From Neospora caninum Liverpool (taxonomy: Eukaryota; Apicomplexa; Conoidasida; Eucoccidiorida; Sarcocystidae): DNA of 64,000 bases. Location of the stretch: the NCBI RefSeq assembly GCF_000208865.1, contig NC_018397.1:5051748-5115747 (forward strand). Direction: 5' to 3'. Under the pieces are notes generated by a model. The model searched no databases. It worked only from the letters and a program-made list of their open reading frames with translations, and was not told the origin of the DNA. This document shows positions 1 to 10,673 of the stretch, one piece after another; the first letter of the stretch is position 1; each line of letters starts with the position of its first letter. The position numbers and the translations under genes were made by a program.

Positions 1-67
1 AACACTAGTCTAAATGCTAAGACGGCAGAAACCATTTGAACACCATGTATGAATATCACAAAGAGGG

Positions 68-3000
68 TCACGGTAGTCGGGGAACCTTCTTGGCACAGCA
101 GTGAACCCACGAATATGCATAGGGAAGGCAGTCAACCACGCTTACCCATTCAATAACTTCCCTTCCTTCAATAAACGTATAAAAGTCTTCCGGCTCGACG
201 CACTCCATTGCCTCGGTTCCTGGCACCCCTCCTGTCTGCCCGCCAGGTGGGGATTCCGTTTCTCCCCCTTTCTCCTTCTCTTCCTTCTTCTCCTTTTCCT
301 TCTCTTCCTTCTTCTCCTTTTCCTTCTCTTCCTTCTTCTCCTTTTCCTTCTCTTCCTTCTTCTCCTTTTCCTTCTCTTCCTTCTTCTCCTTTTCCTTTTC
401 TTCCCTCTTCTCCTTTTCCTTCTCTTCCTTCTTCTCCTTTTCCTTCTCTTCCTTCTTCTCCTTTTCCTTCTCTTCCTTCTTCTCGTTTTCCTTCTCTTCC
501 TTCTTCTCCTTTTCCTTTTCTTCCCTCTTCTCCTTTTCCTTCTCTTCCTTCTTCTCCTTTTCCTTCTCTTCCTTCTTCTCCTTTTCCTTCTCTTCCTTCT
601 TCTCCTTTTCCTTCTCTTCCTTCTTCTCCTTTTCCTTCTCTTCCTTCTTCTCCTTTTCCTTCTCTTCCTTCTTCTCCTTTTCCTTTTCTTCCCTCTTCTC
701 CTTTTCCTTCTCTTCCTTCTTCTCCTTTTCCTTCTCTTCCTTCTTCTCCTTTTCCTTCTCTTCCTTCTTCTCGTTTTCCTTCTCTTCCTTCTTCTCCTTT
801 TCCTTTTCTTCCCTCTTCTCCTTTTCCTTCTCTTCCTTCTTCTCCTTTTCCTTCTCTTCCTTCTTCTCCTTTTCCTTCTCTTCTTTCTCCTCCTTTTCCT
901 TGTCTTCTTTCTTCTCCTTTTCCTTCTCGTCCTTCTCCTCCTTTTCCTTCTCGTCTTTTGTCGCACTGCTTGCCGTGTCCTCTCTCTTCTCTACTTTCTT
1001 CTGCTCTTCCTGCTTCTCGCCACGGTCCTCCTCCTTGGCCTTCTCTGTCTTCTTCTCCTCGCTCTGCTCGTCGCTCGCCTCGCTTGTTTTCTCAACTTCC
1101 ACTTGGTTCTTCGACTTCTCCGCGTCTTCCGCCTTTTCTCTCGTCGCCTCTCCTGTTCTCGTCTCCCCTCTGCCGTTCCCTTCCTGCCTCTCTTCATCTT
1201 CCTCATCACTGTTTGTTTTGTCCCCGCCCTTTTCTTCCTGTCTTTCCCCTTCCCCCTCGCCGCGTTGCTTCTCACCATACTTATGTTCTTCGTCTTTATT
1301 TTCCCCTTTCTCTTGTCCATTCTTCTCTGCCTCGTTCTTTTCCTCGCCGGTCGTTTCCGCCCCGATTTCTCCTCCGCCTCTCGCCTCTTCGCCCTTCGCG
1401 GCCTTCTTTTCGCCGGCAGAGTCTTCTCGCGCAGGGAGAAACCCAGATCTTTCCCGCGACTCCGCAGTCAGCACGCACGTCTCTCTGTCGCCTTTGCGCT
1501 GGTCGCAGGTCGAGCGAGAAGGAGCAGAAGAAACAGAAAAAGAAGCTGAGGAAGAAAAGCTAGGCCCCCAAGACGCGGAAACAGAGGACGAGAAGGGAGG
1601 TTCAGTGGTAAACGAAGAAGCGGTAGCAGAGATGGGAGACAGAGGAGTCGAGTGTGCAGAAACCGAAAGCGTAGAAGATACGTCATCTGAAGGAGACGAA
1701 ACTGCAGGCAACGAAGAGGGTGAGCCTGACGAGAAGGCTCTACGTGCAAGATTCTGATCCTCTTCCGCATCGGTGAGAAGAACCGGGTTCGTGGGTCTCG
1801 CCCGGTGGCTGTCGTTTGCTCTTTCGACTGCGGCGCTAAGCATCCTTCCTCCAGGCTTTCCCCGATCCAAAGGATCCTTCTCTCTCCCAGAGAAGGTGGG
1901 TTCGGTCTCTTCTTCCTCATCCTGTCTCTTCTTTCCTTCTTCCTTTTCTTCTCGATCCTTCCCTTCTTCGACATCCCCCTTCCATGGGTTCTCTCCCTCT
2001 GCATTTTGATCCGCATGCGCGCCTAACTCGCCGTCGCCACCCTCAGCTCCTCTCCCTGAGCCCGTAGCCCCTTCCCTTTGTCTTCGCCCCTCTTGTCTCT
2101 CTTTGCGTTCTGCCGCGTCTCTGTCTCCTCGCCTCTCCGTCCTTTCTCCGCGCGCATCCCGTCTCCTCCCCGCTGCCTCCTCGTGAGCCTCCGAGGAGGA
2201 GAGCAAAGCGTCAAGAAACGACGATTCCTCCCTAGAAGACGCAAGCAACACACTCGACAGCCGCCGCACTGTGGCCACAATGCTCCCCCACCACGGAGCG
2301 GAAGAAGGCGACAAGTGCCTAGGCGACGCAGACGCTGAGGCAGAAGCGGTCGCAGATCGAGGCGGCCCCGATGCCTGATGTGGAGTCCTTGTAGACGTCG
2401 ACGATGAAGAAGAGGAGGAAGAAGAGGAGGAAGACAAAGAGGAAGAAGACGAGGAAGAGGAAGAAGAAGACGAGGAAGAGGAAGAAGAGGTTTGTTTTTT
2501 CTCGTTTTTCCCGTGTTCGGGTTTTTCGTCCCGTTCTGGGTCCCTTTCTGCGTCCTCGTCGTCGGCTGTATTGTCCGCGTTCTTTTCTTTCTCGTTGGCG
2601 CCTTGACGCGGCACGCCTCGCGCCGCCCGCCCTCTTCCGCCTTCTGCAGCAGAGCCCTCCGGTTTTTTTCTCCCTTCTTCTCTGGGAGAAGCGCCTTCGC
2701 CTTTCGCCTTGCCTTCCTCCCTCTCCGCCTCCGCCTTCTGCGCCGCACTGAACGCCTTCAAAGCCGCCGCGCGCTCACGCTCTTCGGGCGCCTTCTGACT
2801 CGAAGAAGAAAAGGAAGAAGAGGAAGACTTGCGCGGGGAGCACACTTTTGGGCGTACGATGTCGCCGAGGCTATTGACGTGGGAGACAGCTAGCTTGGGA
2901 GGGTTTCCGACGACGGGAAGCCAGTCGGCGTTTTGAATCATCGTTTTGTTCCAGATACCCGGGACTGCGAACCAGGAAATGATCGCCTGGACGTACGCCT

Positions 3001-3438
3001 GATTCGATGGCTGCGCGAGACTGTTGAAGACGCAATACGGGACGATTTGGCCGTTCGGAAAAATCCAGCCCGAATCCGGCACCATAAACAACGTGACGGG
3101 GCCCACCACTTTGATCTGAGAAACAGCACACTCCGCATGCACCTACAATATATCTATATATACAGATATCTATACATATATACATATATATATGCACGTA
3201 TATATATATATATATATATCGATAACGAGATAGATAGGCACGAAACAGACATGCAGACCCACGTGAGGCGACAAACAGACACTTACACATTGACAGGTAT
3301 ATTTAAAGCATATTTGCACTCGCAGGCAGACACGTTTACACTTAAGCATGCGTGCGAAACCCAGAGACCCCGCATACGGACGCAGATACGTGCATACACA
3401 CTGAAGACGCACCTACCCATTTCACTACGCACACAAAC

Positions 3439-3476
<38 letters not shown>

Positions 3477-6400
3477 CCCTGGCGATGTGTGCAAATGCGT
3501 GCATATATACATGCATATGCACCTGTATACATGGATATATATACGTATGCATGTCCTTGTAGGTGGCGAGTACGATTGGCGAAAGTGAGAGTTGGGGGTT
3601 GACGGTCAGAATGGAGCCGAGGTGTAAGCGATCGGTGTGCGTCTGTCGCGGTGTATGAAGCGAACTTTCGTGGCTTTCCAATGAGGTTTTTGTGGACGGC
3701 GAGAGAAGTGTGTCTGGCAAGAGATAACTCTTTTTCTGCGCCCGACCTCTTCAACGACTTCCGGAGGGGTGGCGGCGAGGAAGTAGTTGCTTTTGGAGAA
3801 CCGATCGCGACTGCGAATAAAGTCGACAATGTTCGGGCCGGGGTTCCACCGAGGGGCGAGGAACTTGTCGATTTTGTAAATGTAGCCGCGCTTGGCTTTG
3901 ACAATCCCCACAACGCGAGCGATACGGCCGTGCGCCATGACCCGCAAATCCTCAAAGGCTGACGCGTTCGGAGGCGCCCCTGCAGGCGACAAAGAAGAAG
4001 ACGGAGAAGAAGAAGAAGAAGACGGAGATGGAGAAGATGAAGAAGAGGGCAGAAGAGAGGAATGGCTTGGTGAGGAGTGCTTTTCCTGGTGATTCGTTGT
4101 CTTGTTTCCCTCTCTCTCGGGATTCTCGTTTTCTTCAGGATGGGCCGGACGGCGAGGATCGAAGTCCATCGGGGAGTGTGCGGTCGGAGGGTGCGACGAA
4201 AGAGGCGAAAACGAAGAAGAGTGAGAAGGAGAAAAATAGGGAGAAGCGTAAGAGAAAGCTTCCAAAGGAGAAGAGAAAGAAGGCGAATTATAAGAGGGAG
4301 ACGAAAACGAAGAAGATTTAAAGGAAGAGAAAGACGGAGAATCGAACGAGGAAGACTCAAATGGAGAAGAGAACGACGGAGAAAGAAGCGAAGGCTGTAG
4401 AGAAGACGATGGAGAGACGGAAGAAGGAGAAGACCAAAGCGAAGGACCGCTCAAAGAAAGGGAAGGCGCGTCTGACGCGTCCCGTGCAACCGCCTCTGTC
4501 GCCTCCGAGAGGAAGCTGTCTCCGTATTCTGGAATCACGCGCGGGGAAGCGGGGGAAGACAAAGGCAGGGAAGAGGAGAAGAAATGAGGGGTTTCAGAGT
4601 TCAAAGTGCTGTAGTAGAGGGGAGGAAACGAAGAGAGAGAGGCCGGGGAAAACCCGGGGAGGTTCTCAGGCTCGGCGAGTCGCCGGGAAGTCGCATTCAA
4701 CGAGGAAGAGGCATCAGAAGACGAACCGTCGCTCCTGTGTGCCTCGCCTCTTGATCCTCTGCTTCCTGAGCCCCCACTCCGTCGCCGCTCACCGCTGCGT
4801 CCTTCTCCCGAATTCGGAGAAGACGACGAAGAGCGAGAAGAAGAGCGCGAAGCGGAAGAGCGGGAAGGAGGCGAAATACGCGAGTCTGGCGCTGTGGTCT
4901 CCTTTGGAGAAGCCTCGGAGGCCGTAGATGCACTAGAGGCGGCGACCTCCTTTTCCGTCTCCTTCCCTGACGAGGTGGACCGAGAGACAGAGGTTGTCGA
5001 GGGCGAGCTCGTTGTCGAAGGCGTAGTCGTTGTCGAAGGCGTGGTCGTTGTCGTGGACGGTTTTGGAACGCGGTAGAGTGTCAGGATTTGTTTGTTTCTA
5101 GCCTCGAACGTCTGGGGGGTTGTTGTGATTCTGCTGGGCTCGACAATGCGAGGCGCCACGACGTGCATCATCACGATTTTCTCTTCGACGGCTTCCGCGT
5201 TTGGAATTGTCTTTTTCTAAGCACAAAACGCACCAGAAAGCAACTGCTGCCTACCCCAGGCTTTTCGCGCCCCGCCTCGGGCCCGTTTTCGGTGTCTGTG
5301 CACCCCGTTCCGCTGACACGGCTGAATCGAGGGAATGTCCGACGCTTTCGATCGAGACGTAGGAAGCAGTGTTCGGCCCTGAAACTTCCGAGACGGCAAC
5401 TTCTTTCAAATCTCAATCTGAATCTCTCACCATGGTTCGCAGGTCGTCAAAGTCGAGGTACGGGCTGTTGACAGCGGCGTCAATGGGCGCGAAGATTGTC
5501 ATCGCCACGTGCTTCAACAGAGTGTCGCCTTGTAAAAGAGGGTTTTCCTTTATCAGCGAGGCGAGCACAGACAGGTCTTCTTCATCTTCAATGGCCTCCA
5601 TGGCAAACTTTGGCGAAATCTTGACGCCGTCCGGTGTCACAGTCGCTCCTGTGTCTCTCGCGTTCTTGCCAGCAGACGACGTGCGAGAGCGAGAAGGCTT
5701 CTTGCGGGGCGAAACAGAGTCACCCTCCTCACTCGCCTCTTCCTTCTCTGCGGCTTGCGCCTTGGGGCCGCGCCGCGACGAAGTTTCTGTGCCCCCCTCT
5801 TTCTCTTGCGTCTCCAACCCGCTCGACGCTTCCGCGTCTTCCGTCGAGTCCGACGCGTCGTTTCGGTTTCGCTCTTCCGTCTTCTCTTTGGTGTCTTTCA
5901 CCGTTTCACCGGCGGCGCTCTTCTTCCCTGGAGCGCGGGTCTCCTGTGTCTCATCTTCTGCTCCCTCCTTGCCGCCGTCCTCTACACTCTTCGTTTCCTC
6001 ATCTTTCTTCTTAGCGTTCAATCCCTCCTTCGACTCCAACTCGTTGCTCTCATCCTCTTCCTCGTTGTTCTCCTTCTTCTTGCTCTCATCCTCCTCCTCT
6101 TTGTTCTCGTTCTTCTTGCTCTCACCCTCTTCATCCTTGTTCCCCTTCTTCTTCCTTTCATCCTCTTCATCCTTGTTCCCCTTCTTCTTCCTTTCATCCT
6201 CTTCCTCTTTGTTCTCGTTCTTCTTTCTTTCATCCTCTTCCTCTTTGTTCTCGTTCTTCTTGCTCTCATCCTCTTCATCCTTGTTCTCCTTTTTCTCGCC
6301 TTTATCCCATTCAACCTTCTTCTCCATGGTGTCTGTCGCTTTCCGCCTATTCTCCGTCCCATCCGCGTCATCTGTCTGGTGGTTCTTTTCTTCTTCCTCT

Positions 6401-8769
6401 TTTCCTTGTTTCCCTGTCGCTCCATTTTCTCTCTCTCTCATCTTGTCTTCTTTTTCCTGACCTTGCGTTGCCGCTTCCCCTGCTTTCTCGTCTTTTTCGA
6501 CCTTCGCTTTCTCCGCCCCTCCGATTTCCTGTTCCTTTTCTCCTTCCTCTCTTCTTTCTCGCCTTGTGATCGCTTGACTTGCTCCTTTTCGTCCTTCGTC
6601 GGCAGGCAACACTCCTCTTCTTTCTTCTCTTTTCCCTCTTTCCTCTGTCTTTCCTTCACCCTCTCCTCCTGCGTCTTGCTCCTTTGCTGTTGCGTTCTGC
6701 CCTCCGTTCCCCTGCTCGGCCTCGAGTGTCTCGCCTCTGTCTCCGGCCCAGATGATCTCTTGGCCTTTCTCGCGCCTCTTCAGTTGAGAAGGCAGCACGC
6801 CATATGCGTCTTCTGTCCTTCTCCGGCCTTCACTCGCTTCCGTCTCTTTCCCCTCCTTCGCTTCGTTGCTCCTTCTCTTTTCTTCCCTCTCCTTTCTCTC
6901 TCTCTTCTCGTCCCTTTTGCCTGTCCCTGTGGGCACCAAACCGCGCGTCTCCGGCGCTCTTGGCTGAGAAGCAGGAACGGCTTCGCTCTCCCGCTCATCG
7001 CTTCTCACTTCTCGCAGCATTTCTCCCTCTGGTACCCCCCGGCCTTCAAGCTCTTCTCTGCCTCTCTCCTCTTTCTCCCTTGCCCCTGTCTCTCCCTCGT
7101 CTCCAGCTCTCCCCGACTGCGTCGCCGGCTGCTCGTCTCGCCCGCCTGAACTCTCCAAAGGCCGATGCTTCCTCGCATGCAGTTTTGCTCGCGGTGTCGC
7201 CAGCGGGTCTCTCTTTGCCTCTCCTCTTTTCGAGTCTGTCTCTCTCTCCCCTGTCGGCGCGCGTTCTTCTCGCCCCTCTTCTCGGCTGCTGGCTGTCTCC
7301 TTCTCCTCGGTTCCGCTAGTGCGGTCGCGCTTCTGTTCCGCTCGTTCCACTGGTTCGTCGAACGTTCCCAGGACAATCACCGTCGGCCGCGCTCGCCCCG
7401 CCTGCGCCCAAAAGGCAGACGAGAGAAGAGCGCGATCTGGTAACGGACTCTCCCCGGCGACAGGCTGAGCAGGAGCCTCCAGCGAAAGAACGCCGCGTAG
7501 CGGGTCCCCGAGCGAAGGTGAAGAAAATGCAGGGGAAAAGGCGGAAGGCGGCGCTGCATACGAGAGCGGAGAAAGCGAGTCCGACACCGACGAGGAAAAA
7601 GGAGGGAAAAGCAAAGAAGCCGAAGACAAGAACGGAGGTGAAGGCTCCGCAGAGAAGCCCCGGTCTCGCTGAGTCTCCCACTCGTGCCTTCTCAACTCCT
7701 CAAAAACTTCTTTCCCTTCTCGCAAAAAGGTCGGCGCCTCCTCGGTCCTCACTCTCTCTCCACCCTGCACTTCCGGCACATCTTCTCCCTCTGCTTTGCT
7801 CCGCTTTCCGTGTTTGTTCTCTCCCCCGTTTGCCTCTCCCCTTTCGTCCTCTTGCTCTCTCGCAGTGGTGGCCATAGGCCATGAATCCGTCCCGCCTGTG
7901 TCCACAGCTGCAGGAGACGAATGCGAAGACGGTGCTGCCGAATCAGGCGCGGACGCGCTGGCGAGCAACGCTTCGGCCTCATCCGACTCACGGGTCCAAA
8001 AGACACTGGCCGGAGCAGTAGCAATCTCAGAGGCAGCAGCCGGTGAATTTGAAGGCTGCTCGGCCTTTCGTTTCGGCCTTCTCCCAACTGCGGTTCCTTC
8101 CACCTTCCCGGGTGCGATGGACAACAAAGAAACCGTCTCCTGCTCACCGGCTGCTCCCCTTGGTTTCTTGCTCCCAGCCCCCCTCGACCTCGCCAGATAA
8201 CGTTCCTCGCTCCCTGTCTCTCCGTTTTGTCTCCCCCCGCCGATCTCTGTCCCTCTCGCCCTCAACTCGCTCCCTCCTTCGTACCCTTCTCTTCCTTCGC
8301 GAAGAGCCTCCTGTTCTTTTCTCCCTGGAGTTACGTCTCCCCTGGAAGTTCGTGTGGTCTCCTGCGCCGGCAGGCCTGCTCTGGTAACACGCTGCGACGT
8401 GCGCGTCTCTGCAGCGAGGTTTGTGGAATCGGCGGTGTCCGTCAATTCGGAGACATCCGTGGATTCTCGCCCTTCCTTGAGATTCCCTGTCAGAAGGCTC
8501 TCTGCTTCCTGCCGGCGAAGTTCCGAGGCTTGAAGCTTTGTTCCCGCTGCGGACGGGAAGGAGACGGCGGGCGTGGAGCTGCGGGTCGCCGGGGCCTTGC
8601 ATGCCATGGAAAGAAGGCCGACGAGCAGAAGCGAAAGCAGCGAGAGGGAAACGAGATGCGCGAAAGCCGACGAAAACAAGAAAGTCAAGAGCCGTCTTCT
8701 TTCCGAGCCGCCACGCTTTTTGCAAGCGGAAAGCGCAGAACGCCCGAGAGGTGCATGCGGCCCCGCCAT
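68..8769 (-). CDS. Fasciclin (FAS1) domain protein, three exons, giant low-complexity insertions
   Basis: Exons 8769-5431, 5216-3747 and 3115-68 give about 2618 residues. Intron 1 has a GTGAGA donor at 5430 and an AG at 5218-5217, both phase 0. The intron 2 donor (GAG|GTCGGG) is weak; the acceptor TTTCTCAG before 3115 is good. Residues 27-55 are strongly hydrophobic, a signal peptide or anchor. FAS1 copy 1 starts near residue 1048 ([11 protein letters not shown]), continues into exon 2 ([12 protein letters not shown]), breaks for about 366 Ser/Thr/Pro-rich residues and ends with [12 protein letters not shown]. Copy 2 starts near 1575, runs through [12 protein letters not shown], breaks for roughly 870 residues and ends with [16 protein letters not shown]1 domains usually act in adhesion at the surface or in the secretory pathway; that role here is inference. 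I chose ATG 8769 because it puts the hydrophobic segment at the N terminus. An in-frame ATG at 9654 would add 295 low-complexity residues. Confidence 0.75.
262..960 (-). repeat. 24-bp minisatellite encoding Lys/Glu octapeptides, within FAS1 exon 3
   Basis: The unit is 24 bases, encoding [12 protein letters not shown] octapeptides on the minus strand, repeated over about 630 bases (roughly 265-895) and then decaying. The plus strand is almost pure C/T. Variant units recur at a fixed spacing of 288 bases: the Arg variant (CCCTC) starts at 403, 523, 691 and 811, and the Asn variant (G) lies at 485 and 773. This shows a duplicated block of 12 units. The frame is kept because 24 and 288 are multiples of 3. 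Confidence 0.93.
2405..2492 (-). repeat. Poly-serine tract in FAS1 exon 3
   Basis: A purine-rich GAA/GAG array on the plus strand encodes an almost uninterrupted serine run of about 30 residues on the minus strand. It belongs to the long insertion that splits the second FAS1 domain. Confidence 0.8.
3116..3746 (-). other. Intron 2 of the FAS1 gene, with AT microsatellites
   Basis: A 631-base intron, if the chosen boundaries hold. It contains TA-rich tracts at about 3148-3219 and a 34-base uninterrupted (TA)n at 3442-3475. The reading frame continues for some way past the proposed donor at 3746, so the exon 2 end could be shifted; another phase-0 GT lies 15 bases downstream. Confidence 0.6.
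3442..3475. repeat. (TA)n microsatellite
   Basis: About 17 uninterrupted TA dinucleotides, in the FAS1 gene intron. A second tract lies at 3199-3219. Confidence 0.97.
6040..6300 (-). repeat. 36-bp repeat encoding acidic/basic 12-mers in FAS1 exon 1
   Basis: About seven degenerate copies of a 12-residue unit of the type [12 protein letters not shown] on the minus strand (36-base period), alternating [11 protein letters not shown] and [12 protein letters not shown] variants. It is a different repeat from the 24-base array in exon 3 but similar in charge composition. Confidence 0.8.
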
Positions 8770-8817
8770 TGTCGACGCAAAGCGACTGGCAGCACAACGC
8801 GAAGAATAGCAGCAAGA

Positions 8818-8950
8818 GACAGGAGAGAAAGAAACGGAAGAGAAAGAAACAGGAGAGAAAGAAACGGAAGAGGAAGAAGGAGAAGAGAAAGAAAGAGAAG
8901 AGAAAGAAAGAGAAGAGAAAGAAAGAGAAGAGGAGGAAGACGAAGAAACG
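8818..8950. repeat. Purine-rich 15-bp tandem repeat
   Basis: The plus strand shows repeated GAGAAGAGAAAGAAA-like 15-base units, at least three near-identical copies around 8883-8935, flanked by degenerate ones. If translated on the minus strand from the ATG at 9654 it would encode SLSFS pentapeptides. It lies just upstream of the preferred FAS1 start. Confidence 0.8.
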
Positions 8951-10652
8951 GGAGAGGAACCGGGACAGGGGTGTCGAACAAAGGGGGTTGGAGGAGAAAG
9001 ATGTCCCTCATTTCGTCCTGTGGGGACACGGAGACGTCGAGAAGAAGGCGCGTGCTTCACTCTGTGAAAAACAAAGGGCCGCTTCCCGTTCAGGCGACCG
9101 GAGCAGGAAGAAGAGACAGCGGGGGAGACAGACTCGGTCTGAGGGCAGAGAGAGAAGGACGGAGCGAGAGACCGGTCGGCCGACGGAGGCGGAAAATGTT
9201 TCTCGAGAGAGTCTGCGAGACGTGGAGAAGCCAGCGAAGAAGTCTGGACAGAAGACGAAACCGCAGCCGAGACGAGGACCGGAATAGGAAGGGAACGAGA
9301 GGGCCCAAACGAAGATGGAGAAGAAAGAGAGGGAGTTAGAAGAGCGTCAGCAGACAGAAGTCCCCTACGACACCGGCCGAAAGCCGAAACTGCGGAAGGG
9401 GACAGAGAGGAAGCAGAAAAGGACTCGGGAAAAGAAGAGCGAGAAAAACCTGTCGAGCATGAGTCAAGTCTCAGGGATCGCGAGACGCGCACACGACCGG
9501 GGGGGCCAGGCGCTGCGGAAAAACGAGGCTCGGTCTCCGCTCTTCTCGACAGAGGAGAGCGCACGTTTCCTTTTCGCCGTGGTCTCTTCGCTCTTTTCTT
9601 TTTGGCGATTCCTCTCTCGCGCAGCCTTTCTCTTCCGACCTGGATTCGTTTCATGGTCTCGTCTCACCCAGAGCACGAGAGAGCGAGAGAGTTCCTGTGT
9701 GTGTCGTCTTTCCCGTCGCAAGGGCTTTCTTTGCCATCTTGGTTTTTCCCATGCATCCGTGCGCAAACTTGTGTAGATGAACGCTTGTTAAGTATACACA
9801 TATTTATAGTCATACAAATAATACTTAAACGATTTGCATCCATGCAAACATTTACATTTGTTCAAATATGTGTACTCATATAAATATCCATGTGCGTTTG
9901 TATCGAGAAGTATGCATTCATTTTCCTGGACAAGGTCCGCCTCACTTCACACGACAAACATAGATGTGTTGAACTGACCTCCATTCACGAGCGACATTCG
10001 ACTAGAGTTTTTGCTGCACAGGGAAAGCGGGAAGATGGCGTCCAGAGCGTCGACGCCCTTGGCACCGTCAAAAAAGTTCCTCAAAATTCCTCTCGCCCGA
10101 TCCTTTTCGTGTTCCTCTCTCCTATTCCGACGGCTCCGTGCCACACGAAAGGGCTGGCGAGGATGTGACTCGCATAGCCCGAGAGACAGAAACCAGAAAA
10201 ACGCGTACGAGCTTCTTTCAGCGGCCCTACACTCGATTTTCTCGCGCTGTCAGTTCGCCTCGAGACGGAACTCTGGAGGCTCAAGAGGCGCCTCCTTTCG
10301 TGGTCAGCGGGTTCCTCCACGACGGGCTACGACGCACAAATCCGCCGAAGGTGGAGAACTGAACTGGGCCACGTTCGAAGCCTGGCTGGCGAATGTGTCG
10401 CATACCAATTCCTTCAGAGATAGAATGCATGTAGATAACTTTTCACAGGCGTCCCTGTGGATTTGCCGCCAATCCCCTGCCACTCTTCTCACAGAGACAA
10501 AAACGAAATTGAATCCGCAGTTTGATGCATTTTCGCTTCCCTCTTGCCACTGTGTTCTTTACACCGCATCTATACAGACACATGAATACGGATAAATAAA
10601 AGCCCAGTGCGTATGCATTTAAATGCATTGCAGTTATGTACCTAGTATATAC

Positions 10653-10673
10653 ATATATATATATATATATATA
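10653..10673. repeat. (AT)n microsatellite
   Basis: About ten AT dinucleotides in the spacer upstream of the FAS1 gene. Confidence 0.95.

Noticed and set aside
101..1563. Long plus-strand ORFs (451-482 codons) over the Lys/Glu repeat, reading as Leu/Phe or Ser/Pro repeats
   Set aside because: A C/T-only strand contains no stop codons, so all its frames are open. The minus-strand frame belongs to a gene with conserved FAS1 ends.
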